The notes beneath the pieces were generated by a model. It was not told the origin of the DNA. It was given only the letters and a program-made list of their open reading frames with translations, and ran no database searches. A program made the translations under genes and the position numbers. A stretch of 64,000 bases of DNA, from NCBI GenBank assembly GCA_016787755.1, contig JAEUUA010000001.1, positions 1-64,000 on the forward strand, given 5' to 3'. This document shows, in pieces, positions 1-8,473 of the stretch. Positions within the stretch are counted from its first letter, which is position 1; every line of letters begins with the position of its first letter. The stretch comes from Cyclobacteriaceae bacterium. GTDB taxonomy: Bacteria > Bacteroidota > Bacteroidia > Cytophagales > Cyclobacteriaceae.

Positions 1-2
1 AG

Positions 3-80
3 GCTTTTACATTTCAACCAGAATGGCGCTCGGGTTATGACACACCAGTTTTTAATCGGCCTTTCATAGAGCACACCTAA
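3..80 (+). CDS. possible 3' end of an unidentified gene
   Basis: The first 25 codons of frame 3 are open up to a TAA at 78-80 and read as protein-like sequence (FQPEWRSGYDTPVFNRPF), rich in aromatic and proline residues. If real, this is the C-terminus of a gene beginning left of the window and converging on the minus-strand MFS remnant that stops at 96. The fragment is too short to assign a family. An open stretch of this length could also arise by chance. Confidence 0.25.
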   Translation, partial: AFTFQPEWRSGYDTPVFNRPFIEHT

Positions 81-95
81 TATACGGTGCGTCCG

Positions 96-479
96 TTAGC
101 TGTCGAAATTGATTTTCGTCTCGGAAATTGGGTGAATGGCACCTAACGCTCCGGCAATAATACGCCCTACAAACAACCAAGCTAGGGTTGGTGCAAAAGC
201 CAGAAAAATATAATCCAATCCAAAACCAAAGAGAGAGCCAAGCAGAACTGGTCTTCTTCCAATGCTATCACTAATCCCTCCTAAAATTGGGGCAAACAAA
301 AACTGAACGATAGCAAATGCAAATAACAACCAACCTCCAATCCGTGCGGCTTCACTGGTTGTTCCATGTGTCATTTCAATAATTAAATTCGGAAGCACAG
401 GAATAATTACTCCGAAGCCGATCGTATCAATGAGGAGAGTAACAAAAATAAAACCGATGGCTGCTTGTCTTGATTTCAT
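96..479 (-). pseudogene. truncated Tet-type MFS transporter (N-terminal third only)
   Basis: The 127 residues match the start of the tetracycline-resistance-like major facilitator family, inner-membrane proton-driven exporters of about 400 residues. Visible are TM1 ([14 protein letters not shown]), TM2, and the cytoplasmic motif A between TM2 and TM3 ([11 protein letters not shown]), then TM3 and TM4 ending at [10 protein letters not shown]. There the family similarity stops, and 13 unrelated residues precede the stop codon. None of the other reading frames beyond this point continues an MFS sequence, so a deletion or rearrangement is more likely than a simple frameshift. The start ATG at 479 is sound. 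The product, if made, cannot be a working transporter. Confidence 0.75.
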
Positions 480-515
480 TAAATAGAAATTGAAGAACGC
501 AAAAGATAAAGTTTT

Positions 516-1130
516 TTAAACAGGTTCAAAAGTTATTTTATGGCTTAGCGCTTGCAGCAATTCCATCTTACTTAGTAGCGAACTTCTATTAATCTGTTTT
601 ACCTGAATCTCCAAACGGCAATCTTCCAGGTATTCTTGTTTTAGGATTTTAGTACCGAAATCTTTTACCAGCCGCATAACCTCTGATGTTTCATCATAAG
701 GATATCGAACCAAAAAATTCATAGTTACATCTTCTTCAATAAGGGTTGCCTGATTTAACGCTTCTTCGGCTGCAGACTTATAAGCCTGAATCAATCCTCC
801 CACTCCCAGCTTAGTACCTCCAAAATATCGAACCACAACGACCAGCACATTTGTTAACTCTTTTGAGCGAATCTGTCCAAGAATAGGATCGCCCGCTGAA
901 TGATTAGGCTCACCATCATCTTCTGCTCGAAATTTTGCCTTATCAGCGCCAAGCACCCAGGCGAAACAATGGTGGGTAGCATCATAATATTTTTTCTTTA
1001 ACCCTCCAATTTTAGACTTAATCTCATCCTCTGAAGCTACCGGATAGGCAAAAGCTAAAAACTTACTTCCCGATTTTTTATAGAAACCTTCAGAATAAGA
1101 TTGAATTGTATGAAAAGAATAGATTTCCAC
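516..1130 (-). CDS. yigZ: YigZ/IMPACT family protein
   Basis: This 204-residue protein has the two-domain layout of the YigZ/IMPACT family. The N-terminal UPF0029 domain spans about residues 15-125 and includes GSKFLAFAYPV, DDGEPNHSAGDPIL and VVVVRYFGGTKLGVGGLI; a DUF1949-like C-terminal domain follows. Eukaryotic IMPACT regulates the Gcn2 kinase, but the bacterial role is poorly defined and thought to involve RNA or ribosome-associated functions. The start is a GTG at 1130, because no ATG lies upstream in frame and the family alignment begins within about 15 residues of it. It is a single gene, 36 bp from the MFS remnant. Confidence 0.92.
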   Translation of the reverse strand: MEIYSFHTIQSYSEGFYKKSGSKFLAFAYPVASEDEIKSKIGGLKKKYYDATHHCFAWVLGADKAKFRAEDDGEPNHSAGDPILGQIRSKELTNVLVVVVRYFGGTKLGVGGLIQAYKSAAEEALNQATLIEEDVTMNFLVRYPYDETSEVMRLVKDFGTKILKQEYLEDCRLEIQVKQINRSSLLSKMELLQALSHKITFEPV

Positions 1131-1338
1131 TGTAACGTAAACTTTGTTTTTTGCGTCCTACTACTACGCACACCTAAACATCTAACACTGAGACAAAGGC
1201 ATATTTTTAATGTATTAGGTTTATAAAAGCTTCGTAGAACCCTGTAAAGAAAGAAATTAGGATTCAGATAAAAAATATAAGTTGAGAGGCAACCTCTTCT
1301 CTTCAAACAGAGTCTGTTAAAGAGTAAATACTCAAAAT

Positions 1339-2172
1339 ATGAAAAAAATAGTAGCCACCTGTATTGCATTACTCTTTGCCTTCACGCTCGTGCTGGCTCA
1401 AAACAAAGAAACCAGAAAGGTTGATACCTTCACAAAGATTGCTTTTCGGGTTCCCGGCAAGCTTTATTTGAAACAAGGTTCTGAACAAAAGGTAGAATTG
1501 CAAGGCGATAGTGATGTCCTCTCAGAAATTGAAACCGAAGTGAGTGGTGGTCGTCTTAGCATTGGTCGTGAAGATAGCTGGAGAGTATGGAGAGACTGGG
1601 ACGACAATAAAATAACAGTTTACATTACCGTTAAGGATATAGAAGGCATTAGTGTAAGCGGATCGGGTGACTTAGTGAGTGATGGACTACTTAAAACCGG
1701 AGATCTTGATTTGACTGTAAGTGGATCGGGTAGTTTAAGAATCGAAATAAATGCGAGTGGAATGATGGAAGCGAACGTTTCGGGTTCTGGAGATATTGAT
1801 GTGCAGGGAAATTGCAGATCATTAGAAAGCAAAGTCAGCGGATCGGGTAAAGTAAATTATGCTGGCAACATTGCAGATCGCGCTGATGTAAACATTTCGG
1901 GTTCGGGTAAAATTGTAGCAAGTGGCACTGCTCGCATGATTAAAACAACGATTAGTGGCTCTGGCGAAGTGCGCGCTGCCAATTTGGAAGTTGAAAAATG
2001 TGAAGTACGAATTTCCGGATCAGGCGATGTTCAGATTAATGTAAGAAGCGAATTGGATGCAACTATTTCAGGCAGTGGTAGCGTTTCTTACAAAGGCAAC
2101 CCAAGTCAGGTAAACAGTCACTCATCCGGCAGTGGCAAGGTGAGAAAGTTAAGAAGTGATTCAGGAATCTAG
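1339..2172 (+). CDS. head GIN domain (DUF2807) secreted protein with SGSG repeats
   Basis: A 277-residue protein with a signal peptide (residues 1-20, cleaved after VLAQ). The body is a DUF2807/putative auto-transporter adhesin head GIN domain. The tetrapeptide SGSG recurs nine times at roughly 15-30-residue spacing (VSGSGD, ISGSGK and so on), the hallmark of a parallel beta-solenoid in which each repeat forms one turn. It is probably periplasmic or surface-exposed, and the function of the family is unknown. A bidirectional terminator lies 23 bp after the stop. Family assignment is firm; any adhesive role is not shown by the sequence. Confidence 0.9.
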   Translation: MKKIVATCIALLFAFTLVLAQNKETRKVDTFTKIAFRVPGKLYLKQGSEQKVELQGDSDVLSEIETEVSGGRLSIGREDSWRVWRDWDDNKITVYITVKDIEGISVSGSGDLVSDGLLKTGDLDLTVSGSGSLRIEINASGMMEANVSGSGDIDVQGNCRSLESKVSGSGKVNYAGNIADRADVNISGSGKIVASGTARMIKTTISGSGEVRAANLEVEKCEVRISGSGDVQINVRSELDATISGSGSVSYKGNPSQVNSHSSGSGKVRKLRSDSGI

Positions 2173-2194
2173 ACAGCAACAAATATCAGTGAAT

Positions 2195-2232
2195 AAAAAA
2201 AAGCAACTCAGTCAATCTGGGTTGCTTTTTAT
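2195..2232. terminator. bidirectional intrinsic terminator
   Basis: An 11-bp stem (2201-2211 with 2217-2227, one G-U pair) around a 5-nt loop has an A-run on its left and a T-run on its right. It therefore serves both the DUF2807 gene on the plus strand and the MFS-YhhN gene on the minus strand, whose stop codon lies at its edge. Confidence 0.9.
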
Positions 2233-4061
2233 TTTGGATTTGTGTGAGCGATCACCCCTTCTATAATTAGATATTGAGCCATCATATAGGCTGACATAAT
2301 ATAAAACGAAGCAAACTGAATGGGCATTAGAAATTTATTAATTGCCAACAGAGAATCAGAAATCATAAAAAGTATAGCTCCAATAAAAACCAACACAAAA
2401 CTTTTGTTTGATGTAAACCCAAAACGAAAAAGCGCCTGCAATGCCATAAGGGTAATTACCAATGCATAAATCATAACCGGTATTCTTAAATCGCCCAGCA
2501 CCGGATACAACACAACTACCAATCCTGTGCCCGCCAAAACGATAGGTAATGCAAACCGGACTTTTTGAGGACCTAGTAATGGGTTTTTACTTTTGTTAAA
2601 TCTCATCCGTTGATAACACAAAATATAAAGCACATGCCCAGTTAGAAATGCAATAAGTCCTGCCATAAAAAAAAGTTCTGTCTCAAATAGTAGCAGTACA
2701 TCACCAGTCCAACAAAACAGTATCGCAATCAAAAAAAGAGTGGTTCTGTGTTGGGTGCTGACTAAATAATAAGCAGCCAGTGAAATCATAATCAACGGCT
2801 TTACCACAAAATTGAGGGTAGCTAAATTCAATATAACCGCTATAAGTTCCACAACGAACACAAGGACAACAGCATAAAGTATTAGTTTCTTCATATTGAA
2901 TTCTTTAGGGGGCTTTGGCATCATTAATAAATAGATCAGCGCAAGCAAACTAAGCAGTCCACTCACTAAAAAAGTAATAAAAAACAGGGACGAATCATTA
3001 GCATAAAGTAATCCTGAAAGAAATGCACCTAATCCAATTCCTAGTTCCATAAAGATATACAGTGAGGCAATACCGCGGCCTTTAAATCCCTCATGGCTTA
3101 AATCAGTAGCCCACGCCAGCAAGGTAGGTGATGTTGAACCTTGAGCAAAGCCATACAAGGTAACACCAAGTATCAGTTGTAACGAAGTTGATGCCGAACC
3201 GATCACTAACATTGAAAGTAAGATAAAAACCGTACTGATTCGAAGCACCGGCACTCGTCCATATCGATCGGAAGCTTTACCTGCCAACAAGCGAATGACC
3301 AGCGAGGCAACAGTCAAGTAGGTAAACAACAATCCCTTATTTTTGATGCCCACAAATTGACCAAAGTCGGGAATAATAGTAAAGACTGTACCGTACGAAA
3401 AGGCAGTGAGCACCATGACCAGACAAGGTGCTAAAACCAAGGGTTCAAAAAAATCTTTCCTTTTAACTTTAAGATGAGTAATTGAAAATCGTTCTTTTGT
3501 CTTAAGTGTTTCGCGCGTGGTGAGGAGGATGGCAATTGAAATGAAAGCAAGAAACGATGAACAAAAAAACATGGCATCCAATCCAACTTGATTGGCAATT
3601 AATCCACCAAGGGCAGGACCACCGGCCATTCCTACGGCTGTTGCTGTTCCTAACAACCCCATGGCCTCACCTCTTTTTTGTGCCGGAACAATATCTGCCA
3701 AATACGCAGTAATTCCAGTGGGTGTAAAGCCAGTCGAGAAACCATGAACAAGCCTTAGCAAAAAAAAGCCAGCGAGTGTTGTAACAATAGGATAGAAGAT
3801 ACTGCAAACCAAACACACGGCAGCACCAAAAATCATAACTGGAACACGGCCTATTCTATCTGCAAGTTTGCCGCTAAATGGTCGTGATACCATTGCAGTG
3901 ATTGTGAATAATGAAATGATTAATCCTTTGTACTCTGCTCCTCCCAACAGAGTCAGGTATTCCGGTAACTCTGGGATAATCATACTAAAACTTGCAAAAA
4001 ATAACAACGCACTAACGCAGAGAAACCAGAAAGAAGAATTGTAAATGCGCGTCTGAGTCAA
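2229..4061 (-). CDS. fused MFS transporter and YhhN/TMEM86-like membrane protein
   Basis: A 610-residue membrane protein with two parts. Residues 1-388 form a complete 12-helix MFS transporter with two copies of motif A (GKLADRIGRVPV and GKASDRYGRVPV) and drug-exporter features (TGITAYLADIVP). Residues 390-610 start at an internal Met (NMKKLILYAVV) and match the YhhN/TMEM86 family, whose vertebrate members hydrolyse lysoplasmalogens; key stretches are VVKPLIMISLA and FCWTGDVLLL. The junction (MPKPPKEFNMKKL) passes through a run of five C at about 2909-2913. One extra C there would give an MFS stop followed by a separate YhhN start. The TTG start at 4061 lies 5 bp after prfB and is forced by an upstream stop; the next Met would remove TM1. 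It is co-transcribed with prfB. Confidence 0.88.
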   Translation of the reverse strand: MTQTRIYNSSFWFLCVSALLFFASFSMIIPELPEYLTLLGGAEYKGLIISLFTITAMVSRPFSGKLADRIGRVPVMIFGAAVCLVCSIFYPIVTTLAGFFLLRLVHGFSTGFTPTGITAYLADIVPAQKRGEAMGLLGTATAVGMAGGPALGGLIANQVGLDAMFFCSSFLAFISIAILLTTRETLKTKERFSITHLKVKRKDFFEPLVLAPCLVMVLTAFSYGTVFTIIPDFGQFVGIKNKGLLFTYLTVASLVIRLLAGKASDRYGRVPVLRISTVFILLSMLVIGSASTSLQLILGVTLYGFAQGSTSPTLLAWATDLSHEGFKGRGIASLYIFMELGIGLGAFLSGLLYANDSSLFFITFLVSGLLSLLALIYLLMMPKPPKEFNMKKLILYAVVLVFVVELIAVILNLATLNFVVKPLIMISLAAYYLVSTQHRTTLFLIAILFCWTGDVLLLFETELFFMAGLIAFLTGHVLYILCYQRMRFNKSKNPLLGPQKVRFALPIVLAGTGLVVVLYPVLGDLRIPVMIYALVITLMALQALFRFGFTSNKSFVLVFIGAILFMISDSLLAINKFLMPIQFASFYIMSAYMMAQYLIIEGVIAHTNPK

Positions 4062-4066
4062 TGAAT

Positions 4067-5168
4067 TTAAGATGGTTTAGTAGACGCTTCCTGATCCTCC
4101 AGTAAGTATGCTTTAATAAATTCGTCAAGGTCACCGTCCAATACACGCTGCGCATCGTGGCTTTCTATACCGGTTCGTGCATCTTTCACAAGTTTGTATG
4201 GATGTAGCACATAGTTTCGAATTTGTGAGCCAAAATCTATTCTCATTTTTCCTGCCTCCACTTTATCGCGTGCTGCATTTCGCTTTTCCATTTCACGTTG
4301 ATACAATTTCGATTTTAGCATTTGCATCGCACGTTCGCGGTTTGCATGTTGCGATCGTTCCACCTGACAGACAATTACAATTCCACTGGGCTTGTGTGTT
4401 AGCTGAACTTTTGTTTCCACTTTATTCACGTTCTGCCCACCGGCACCTCCCGAACGCGAGGTTTGTATTTCCACGTCTGCGGGATTCACTTCAATTTGAA
4501 TAGTATCATCCACCTTTGGGTAAACAAAAACAGAAGCAAAAGAAGTATGTCTGCGTTGGTTGGAATCGAAAGGTGAAATGCGTACAAGGCGATGAACGCC
4601 AATTTCTGATTTTAGTTTTCCGTAGGCGAAAGGTCCTTCCACTTCCAACGTGGCTGATTTTATTCCCGCTACTTCTCCCGCTTGATAGTCTATTTGCGAA
4701 ACTTTATAGCCACTCTTCTCGCCCCACATAATGTACATGCGATTAAGCATATCGGCCCAATCGTTACTTTCCGTACCACCAGCACCAGGATTAATTTCAA
4801 GTACTGCGCTGAGTTGATCTTCCTCTTTGCTCAGCATTTTTTTAAACTCAAGTTCTTCGACTGATTTGGCAGATTTAGCAAACTCTTTGTCAAGTTCTTC
4901 TTCAGAGACGTCTCCCGCTTCATGGAATTCGTTGAGCACATCCAGATCTTCAACCAATTTACTGACTTGAGAAAATGCATCCGTCCATATTTTTTTAGTA
5001 CGAATGTTTTTTAACATTACTTCTGCCTCCTTAGGCTTATTCCAGAAATCTGATTGATGGGTAATTCGTTCTTCGTCTTCTATTTCTGCAATTTTGCGGT
5101 CGTAGTCAAAGATACCGCCTGAGGGCGGCAACACGGGCTTTTAGGTCCTTTAATTGTTCAGTGGTCAT
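4067..5168 (-). CDS. prfB: peptide chain release factor 2, with programmed +1 frameshift
   Basis: RF2 recognises UGA and UAA stop codons. The gene begins at ATG 5168 and reads 20 codons ([12 protein letters not shown]...RRYL) to an in-frame UGA at 5106-5108. Decoding continues in the +1 frame as [11 protein letters not shown], giving about 366 residues, the usual length. The 355-residue reading frame opening at 5134 is an artefact of staying in one frame. The protein shows the SPF anticodon-like tripeptide ([13 protein letters not shown]) and the catalytic GGQ ([14 protein letters not shown]). Low RF2 favours frameshifting and therefore more RF2, a well-known autoregulatory loop. The MFS-YhhN gene follows after 5 bp. 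Confidence 0.97.
5105..5120 (-). promoter_or_regulatory. prfB +1 programmed frameshift site
   Basis: On the minus strand the sequence is AGGCGGTATCTTTGAC. The E. coli prfB site is AGGGGGTATCTTTGAC, so only one base differs. It contains the internal Shine-Dalgarno-like AGGCGG, the slippery CTT codon, the UGA stop and the 3' C that weakens termination. The ribosome slips from CUU to UUU and resumes at GAC. Confidence 0.95.
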
Positions 5169-5233
5169 ACGCTAAAAATAAATTATGCGCGAAGTTAATA
5201 GGATAGACTGAATTATGATACCAATCTTAGGGT

Positions 5234-5758
5234 TCAATCATATCGATAGTAGCGCGAACTCGAGTCGATGGTTCGTAGAGACAAGCCACGTAACTTTTGA
5301 TACGGACTTCTAATAAACCGGAGCGCGGCACCTGAAGCCACTAAACTTAATGAGCTTATAACAACTCCCTCATCAATTCCACTTTGGCCTTTAACAAAAA
5401 AAAGTGTATTAATTTCATCAATAGTAAAATAACCTAGGCCCGCAATCATCAATACTGTACCTAACTTATTTAACCCACTCGGTTTTCTGTGACCTTTTGA
5501 ATTAATCTTATAGATAGAAGAAAAAAGAATAGTGTCGTTTAAGGTAATTACTGAAACATCTGTAAACTGAACAGCAAGCCCCTCTGCAAACTTATTATTC
5601 TTAAGTTTAAAACGCATATAATCACCTTCTGTAAAGCGGGTAACTACGTCACCACGCTTTAGTAACACTAATTGTTTTTGTGCATTCAACGTTACTGCTG
5701 AAATAGTTAAGATTAAAAGTATAGATAGCCTTATAAAAGAATTCAATTTAGTCATCAT
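5234..5758 (-). CDS. hypothetical exported protein
   Basis: A 174-residue protein that I do not recognise. It has a signal peptide (about residues 1-26, ending LNAQ), a beta-rich segment (KRGDVVTRFTEGDYMRFKLK...VSVITLNDTILF) and one or two hydrophobic stretches near residues 98-140, then a basic, tyrosine-rich tail. Proteins of this shape, binding or displaying in the envelope, are common in Cytophagales, but no function can be assigned. It follows ilvE on the same strand but is separated from it by a terminator. Confidence 0.6.
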   Translation of the reverse strand: MMTKLNSFIRLSILLILTISAVTLNAQKQLVLLKRGDVVTRFTEGDYMRFKLKNNKFAEGLAVQFTDVSVITLNDTILFSSIYKINSKGHRKPSGLNKLGTVLMIAGLGYFTIDEINTLFFVKGQSGIDEGVVISSLSLVASGAALRFIRSPYQKLRGLSLRTIDSSSRYYRYD

Positions 5759-5771
5759 TTAGTGGCAAGAA

Positions 5772-5799
5772 ACAAAAAAGCGAGCAATGCTCGCTTTTC
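5772..5799 (-). terminator. intrinsic terminator after ilvE
   Basis: A near-perfect GC-rich stem (GCGAGCA/TGCTCGC, 5780-5794) with flanking A and T tracts. On the minus strand it is followed by six T residues, 10 bp after the ilvE stop codon. Confidence 0.88.
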
Positions 5800-5808
5800 G
5801 AATTTAGG

Positions 5809-6876
5809 TTAAATTTTATAAATCCAATCAAAGGGATCAGGGCTGTTGCCCCTTTTAATATTTTCCAGTTCATTAAATACTCTATTGGCAAATTTTCTTT
5901 TCTCAATGGCCGGCAGGGTATAGTTCTTTCCTTCAAAGCCAATTAATTCAATGTGAGCAATGGTAGCTGCAGTGCCCGCACCAAAAGCTTCTTGTACTTT
6001 ATTCTGTTCAAGCGCAGCAACTAATTCTTTCACTGAAATTTTTCGCTCCTCCACAGTAATACCCCAACTGTGTGCTAATTCTAAAACACTCTGTCGGGTA
6101 ATTCCTGCTAAAATTGAATCGCTTAAAGGTGGTGTAATTAAAACATCATCAATCACAAACATCACGTTCATGGTTCCACTCTCTTCAATGTACTCGTGAG
6201 TTTTACCATCCGTCCAAATCAGTTGATCATATCCTTCATCTTGCGCCAACTTAGCCGGATAAATTGCTCCGCCATAATTTCCTCCTGCTTTTGCATAACC
6301 CGTTCCACCCTGCACTGCACGCGTGTAATGAGTTTCTATTTTCACCTTAACGGGAGCTGAATAATAGGGTCCTGTAGGGCTTAAGATTACCATGAAAGTA
6401 AAATCCTCGGAAGGACGAATACCAATAAACTCATCGGCAGAAAACATAAACGGACGGATGTATAACGAACTACCAGCTGCTTTTGGAATCCAGCCACGAT
6501 CCAAGTCTATTAGTGTTGAAATACTTTCCATAAATAGATCCTCAGGAATCGATGGCATGCACAAACGCTCAGCTGAAATATTCATCCGCTTCCAGTTATC
6601 AAGCGGTCTGAACACCAACGCTTCATTGCCTGATGCAGATGCATAAGCCTTCAAGCCTTCAAAAATAGATTGACCATAGTGTAATGCTGGTGTTGCCGGA
6701 CTGATTGGCATATTCCCGTAAGGGATAATTCTAAAATTTTGCCATTCACCTTTTCTAAAATCCGCCAAAAACATATGATCGGTATAAACCTTACCAAAGG
6801 GAAGCTTAGAAAAATTTGTATTTGCAAGCTTTGATTTAGCTATCTGAGTCGTAGAAATTTTGAGTGTATCAACCAT
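5809..6876 (-). CDS. ilvE: branched-chain amino acid aminotransferase
   Basis: This 355-residue PLP enzyme of fold type IV transfers amino groups between glutamate and the 2-keto acids of leucine, isoleucine and valine. Markers are HYGQSIFEGLKAY near residue 66, the Schiff-base lysine in GYAKAGGNYGG near residue 200, EESGTMNVMFV, and GITRQSVLELA. Length fits the long (class II) bacterial form. The gene stands alone between terminators. The start at 6876 is 19-20 nt below the predicted start site of a -7 box at 6899-6906. Confidence 0.96.
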   Translation of the reverse strand: MVDTLKISTTQIAKSKLANTNFSKLPFGKVYTDHMFLADFRKGEWQNFRIIPYGNMPISPATPALHYGQSIFEGLKAYASASGNEALVFRPLDNWKRMNISAERLCMPSIPEDLFMESISTLIDLDRGWIPKAAGSSLYIRPFMFSADEFIGIRPSEDFTFMVILSPTGPYYSAPVKVKIETHYTRAVQGGTGYAKAGGNYGGAIYPAKLAQDEGYDQLIWTDGKTHEYIEESGTMNVMFVIDDVLITPPLSDSILAGITRQSVLELAHSWGITVEERKISVKELVAALEQNKVQEAFGAGTAATIAHIELIGFEGKNYTLPAIEKRKFANRVFNELENIKRGNSPDPFDWIYKI

Positions 6877-6898
6877 GATTACCTATTAATTTGAATCG

Positions 6899-6906
6899 CA
6901 AAGATA
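6899..6906 (-). promoter_or_regulatory. Bacteroidota -7 box of ilvE
   Basis: The minus strand reads TATCTTTG, a full match to TAnnTTTG, placed so that transcription would start about 19 nt before the ATG. No clear TTTG -33 element is found at 19-21 bp. Confidence 0.55.
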
Positions 6907-6960
6907 ACATTAAAATGAAAAATTGACTAACATCTGTTAGGTCAAAAGTCAAACAATGTG

Positions 6961-7509
6961 TTACATCTTTGGTTTCCAGGGAGTTTCTTCGACTTTTAAT
7001 TCATGTGTCATGGTTCTGCACAATACAAACAAATAATCTGATAGGCGATTCAGGTATTTTATGACTAACTCATTTACAGATTCAGAATGGTTTAAAGCTA
7101 TTACCAAACGTTCCGCTCTTCGGCATACAGTTCTTGCAACGTGCCCAAATGAAATTGCCTGATTGCCACCCGGCAAAACAAAAAACCGCATGGGTAATAA
7201 AGCCAACTCCATCGTATCCATTTGTTTTTCCAAAAATTCGATGTCGCCTTCGGTAAGTAAGGGGATCTTAACTTTTACATTTCCGGGTTCGGTGGCTAAT
7301 GTTGAACCAATAGTAAAAAGTCGATCCTGAATTTCTATCAAAATGTCCTTTCGGGATTGATTAACAGATTGATCACGTAAAACTCCCATCCAGGCATTTA
7401 ATTCATCAACAGTACCATACGTTTCAATTCGCAATTCTGCTTTGGATACTCTCTTCCCTCCAAACAGTGAAGTAGTGCCGTCATCACCAGTCTTTGTGTA
7501 AATCTTCAT
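6961..7509 (-). CDS. PduO-type cob(I)alamin adenosyltransferase
   Basis: The enzyme transfers the adenosyl group of ATP to reduced cobalamin, making the coenzyme of methylmalonyl-CoA mutase. The 182-residue protein has all the PduO-type signatures: KTGDDGTTSLFGG at the ATP-binding N-terminus, the conserved CRRAERLV helix and YLNRLSDYLFVLCR near the C-terminus. It lies 58 bp downstream of an ABC ATPase on the same strand. The acyl-CoA carboxylase beta subunit elsewhere in the window (29.5 kb) would supply the propionate-to-succinate route that needs this cofactor. The cytosolic location is expected. Confidence 0.94.
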   Translation of the reverse strand: MKIYTKTGDDGTTSLFGGKRVSKAELRIETYGTVDELNAWMGVLRDQSVNQSRKDILIEIQDRLFTIGSTLATEPGNVKVKIPLLTEGDIEFLEKQMDTMELALLPMRFFVLPGGNQAISFGHVARTVCRRAERLVIALNHSESVNELVIKYLNRLSDYLFVLCRTMTHELKVEETPWKPKM

Positions 7510-7567
7510 GACTTAAAATTCAAGATTAAAATTTAAAATACCGAAGTACTTCTATCCGATCTGAATT

Positions 7568-8287
7568 TTAATGAGTTTCAACCGGTTCGCCCCGGGTTAC
7601 TTTTTCGTTTTTATGATCCCATTCAACCAAACCATCTTTTAAGCGAATGATGCGATGGGCATAATGAGCAATATCATCTTCATGGGTAACCATGATAATC
7701 GTGTTGCCTTTATCATGTAACTCTTGAAAGAGATTCATGATATCGTATGAAGTCTTGGAATCTAAGTTACCAGTTGGTTCATCGGCCAAAATGATGGAAG
7801 GGTTGTTTACAAGCGCTCTTGCTATGGCAACGCGCTGACGCTGACCCCCAGATAATTCATTTGGCTTATGATGATAACGATCCCCCAAACTGACACTTTC
7901 AAGAGCACCCATGGCCATTTCATCGCGCTCACTTTTGCTGTAACCAGCATAAATTAAAGGCAGCGCCACATTTTCGAGAGCCGAGGCGCGCGGTAACAGG
8001 TTAAAAGTTTGAAAAACAAACCCAATCTCTTTATTTCGAACCATCGCCAACTCGTTTTCTGTCATATCGCTCACTTGTTGGCTATTAAGCCAATATTCAC
8101 CCGCTGTTGGAGTATCTAAACAGCCAACAATATTCATAAGCGTAGACTTTCCTGAGCCTGATGGCCCCATAAATGCAACGTATTCTCCTTTTTCGATAGA
8201 AATTGATACATCCTGAAGGGCATTAACAATATTGTTACCCATTTTGTACGTTTTCTTTATGTTAGTTGTCTTAATGATATTAGGCAT
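7568..8287 (-). CDS. LolD/MacB-type ABC transporter ATP-binding protein
   Basis: A 239-residue ATPase of the MacB/LolD/FtsE group, which powers mechanotransmission or lipoprotein-release systems at the inner membrane. It has Walker [10 protein letters not shown], the Q-loop region [10 protein letters not shown] typical of this group, signature [15 protein letters not shown], Walker [13 protein letters not shown] and the switch histidine in MVTHEDD. The cognate FtsX-like permease is not adjacent, so the substrate is unknown. Bacteroidota often keep this ATPase apart from several permeases. Confidence 0.92.
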   Translation of the reverse strand: MPNIIKTTNIKKTYKMGNNIVNALQDVSISIEKGEYVAFMGPSGSGKSTLMNIVGCLDTPTAGEYWLNSQQVSDMTENELAMVRNKEIGFVFQTFNLLPRASALENVALPLIYAGYSKSERDEMAMGALESVSLGDRYHHKPNELSGGQRQRVAIARALVNNPSIILADEPTGNLDSKTSYDIMNLFQELHDKGNTIIMVTHEDDIAHYAHRIIRLKDGLVEWDHKNEKVTRGEPVETH

Positions 8288-8473
8288 GGTGTCTTTGTTT
8301 TCTTAACGATGTTAAAGCAAGGGTTAAAGTTTATCCGTCCCCTTTTTACTTGATATTCTAAATTAAGTTTCAAAAATCTAACTAAATGTTGGTTTTAGCT
8401 GGATAAACGGCCAAAGTTTGGCAAATTCTTTTACTGAGACGTACTCAAAACACATAAGTTACAGACATTTTGC

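Noticed and set aside
85..150. attC-like site next to the broken MFS gene (GTTAGCT and ACCTAAC)
   Set aside because: The boxes are in the wrong order for attC and one deviates from the consensus; no integrase is visible.
1055..1369. A 104-residue minus-strand frame between yigZ and the DUF2807 gene
   Set aside because: It overlaps both genes and its sequence is AT-derived Leu/Phe/Cys-rich with no recognisable domain.
5105..5168. prfB as a pseudogene because of an in-frame stop
   Set aside because: The stop lies in the known recoding sequence and the downstream frame is intact with SPF and GGQ motifs.
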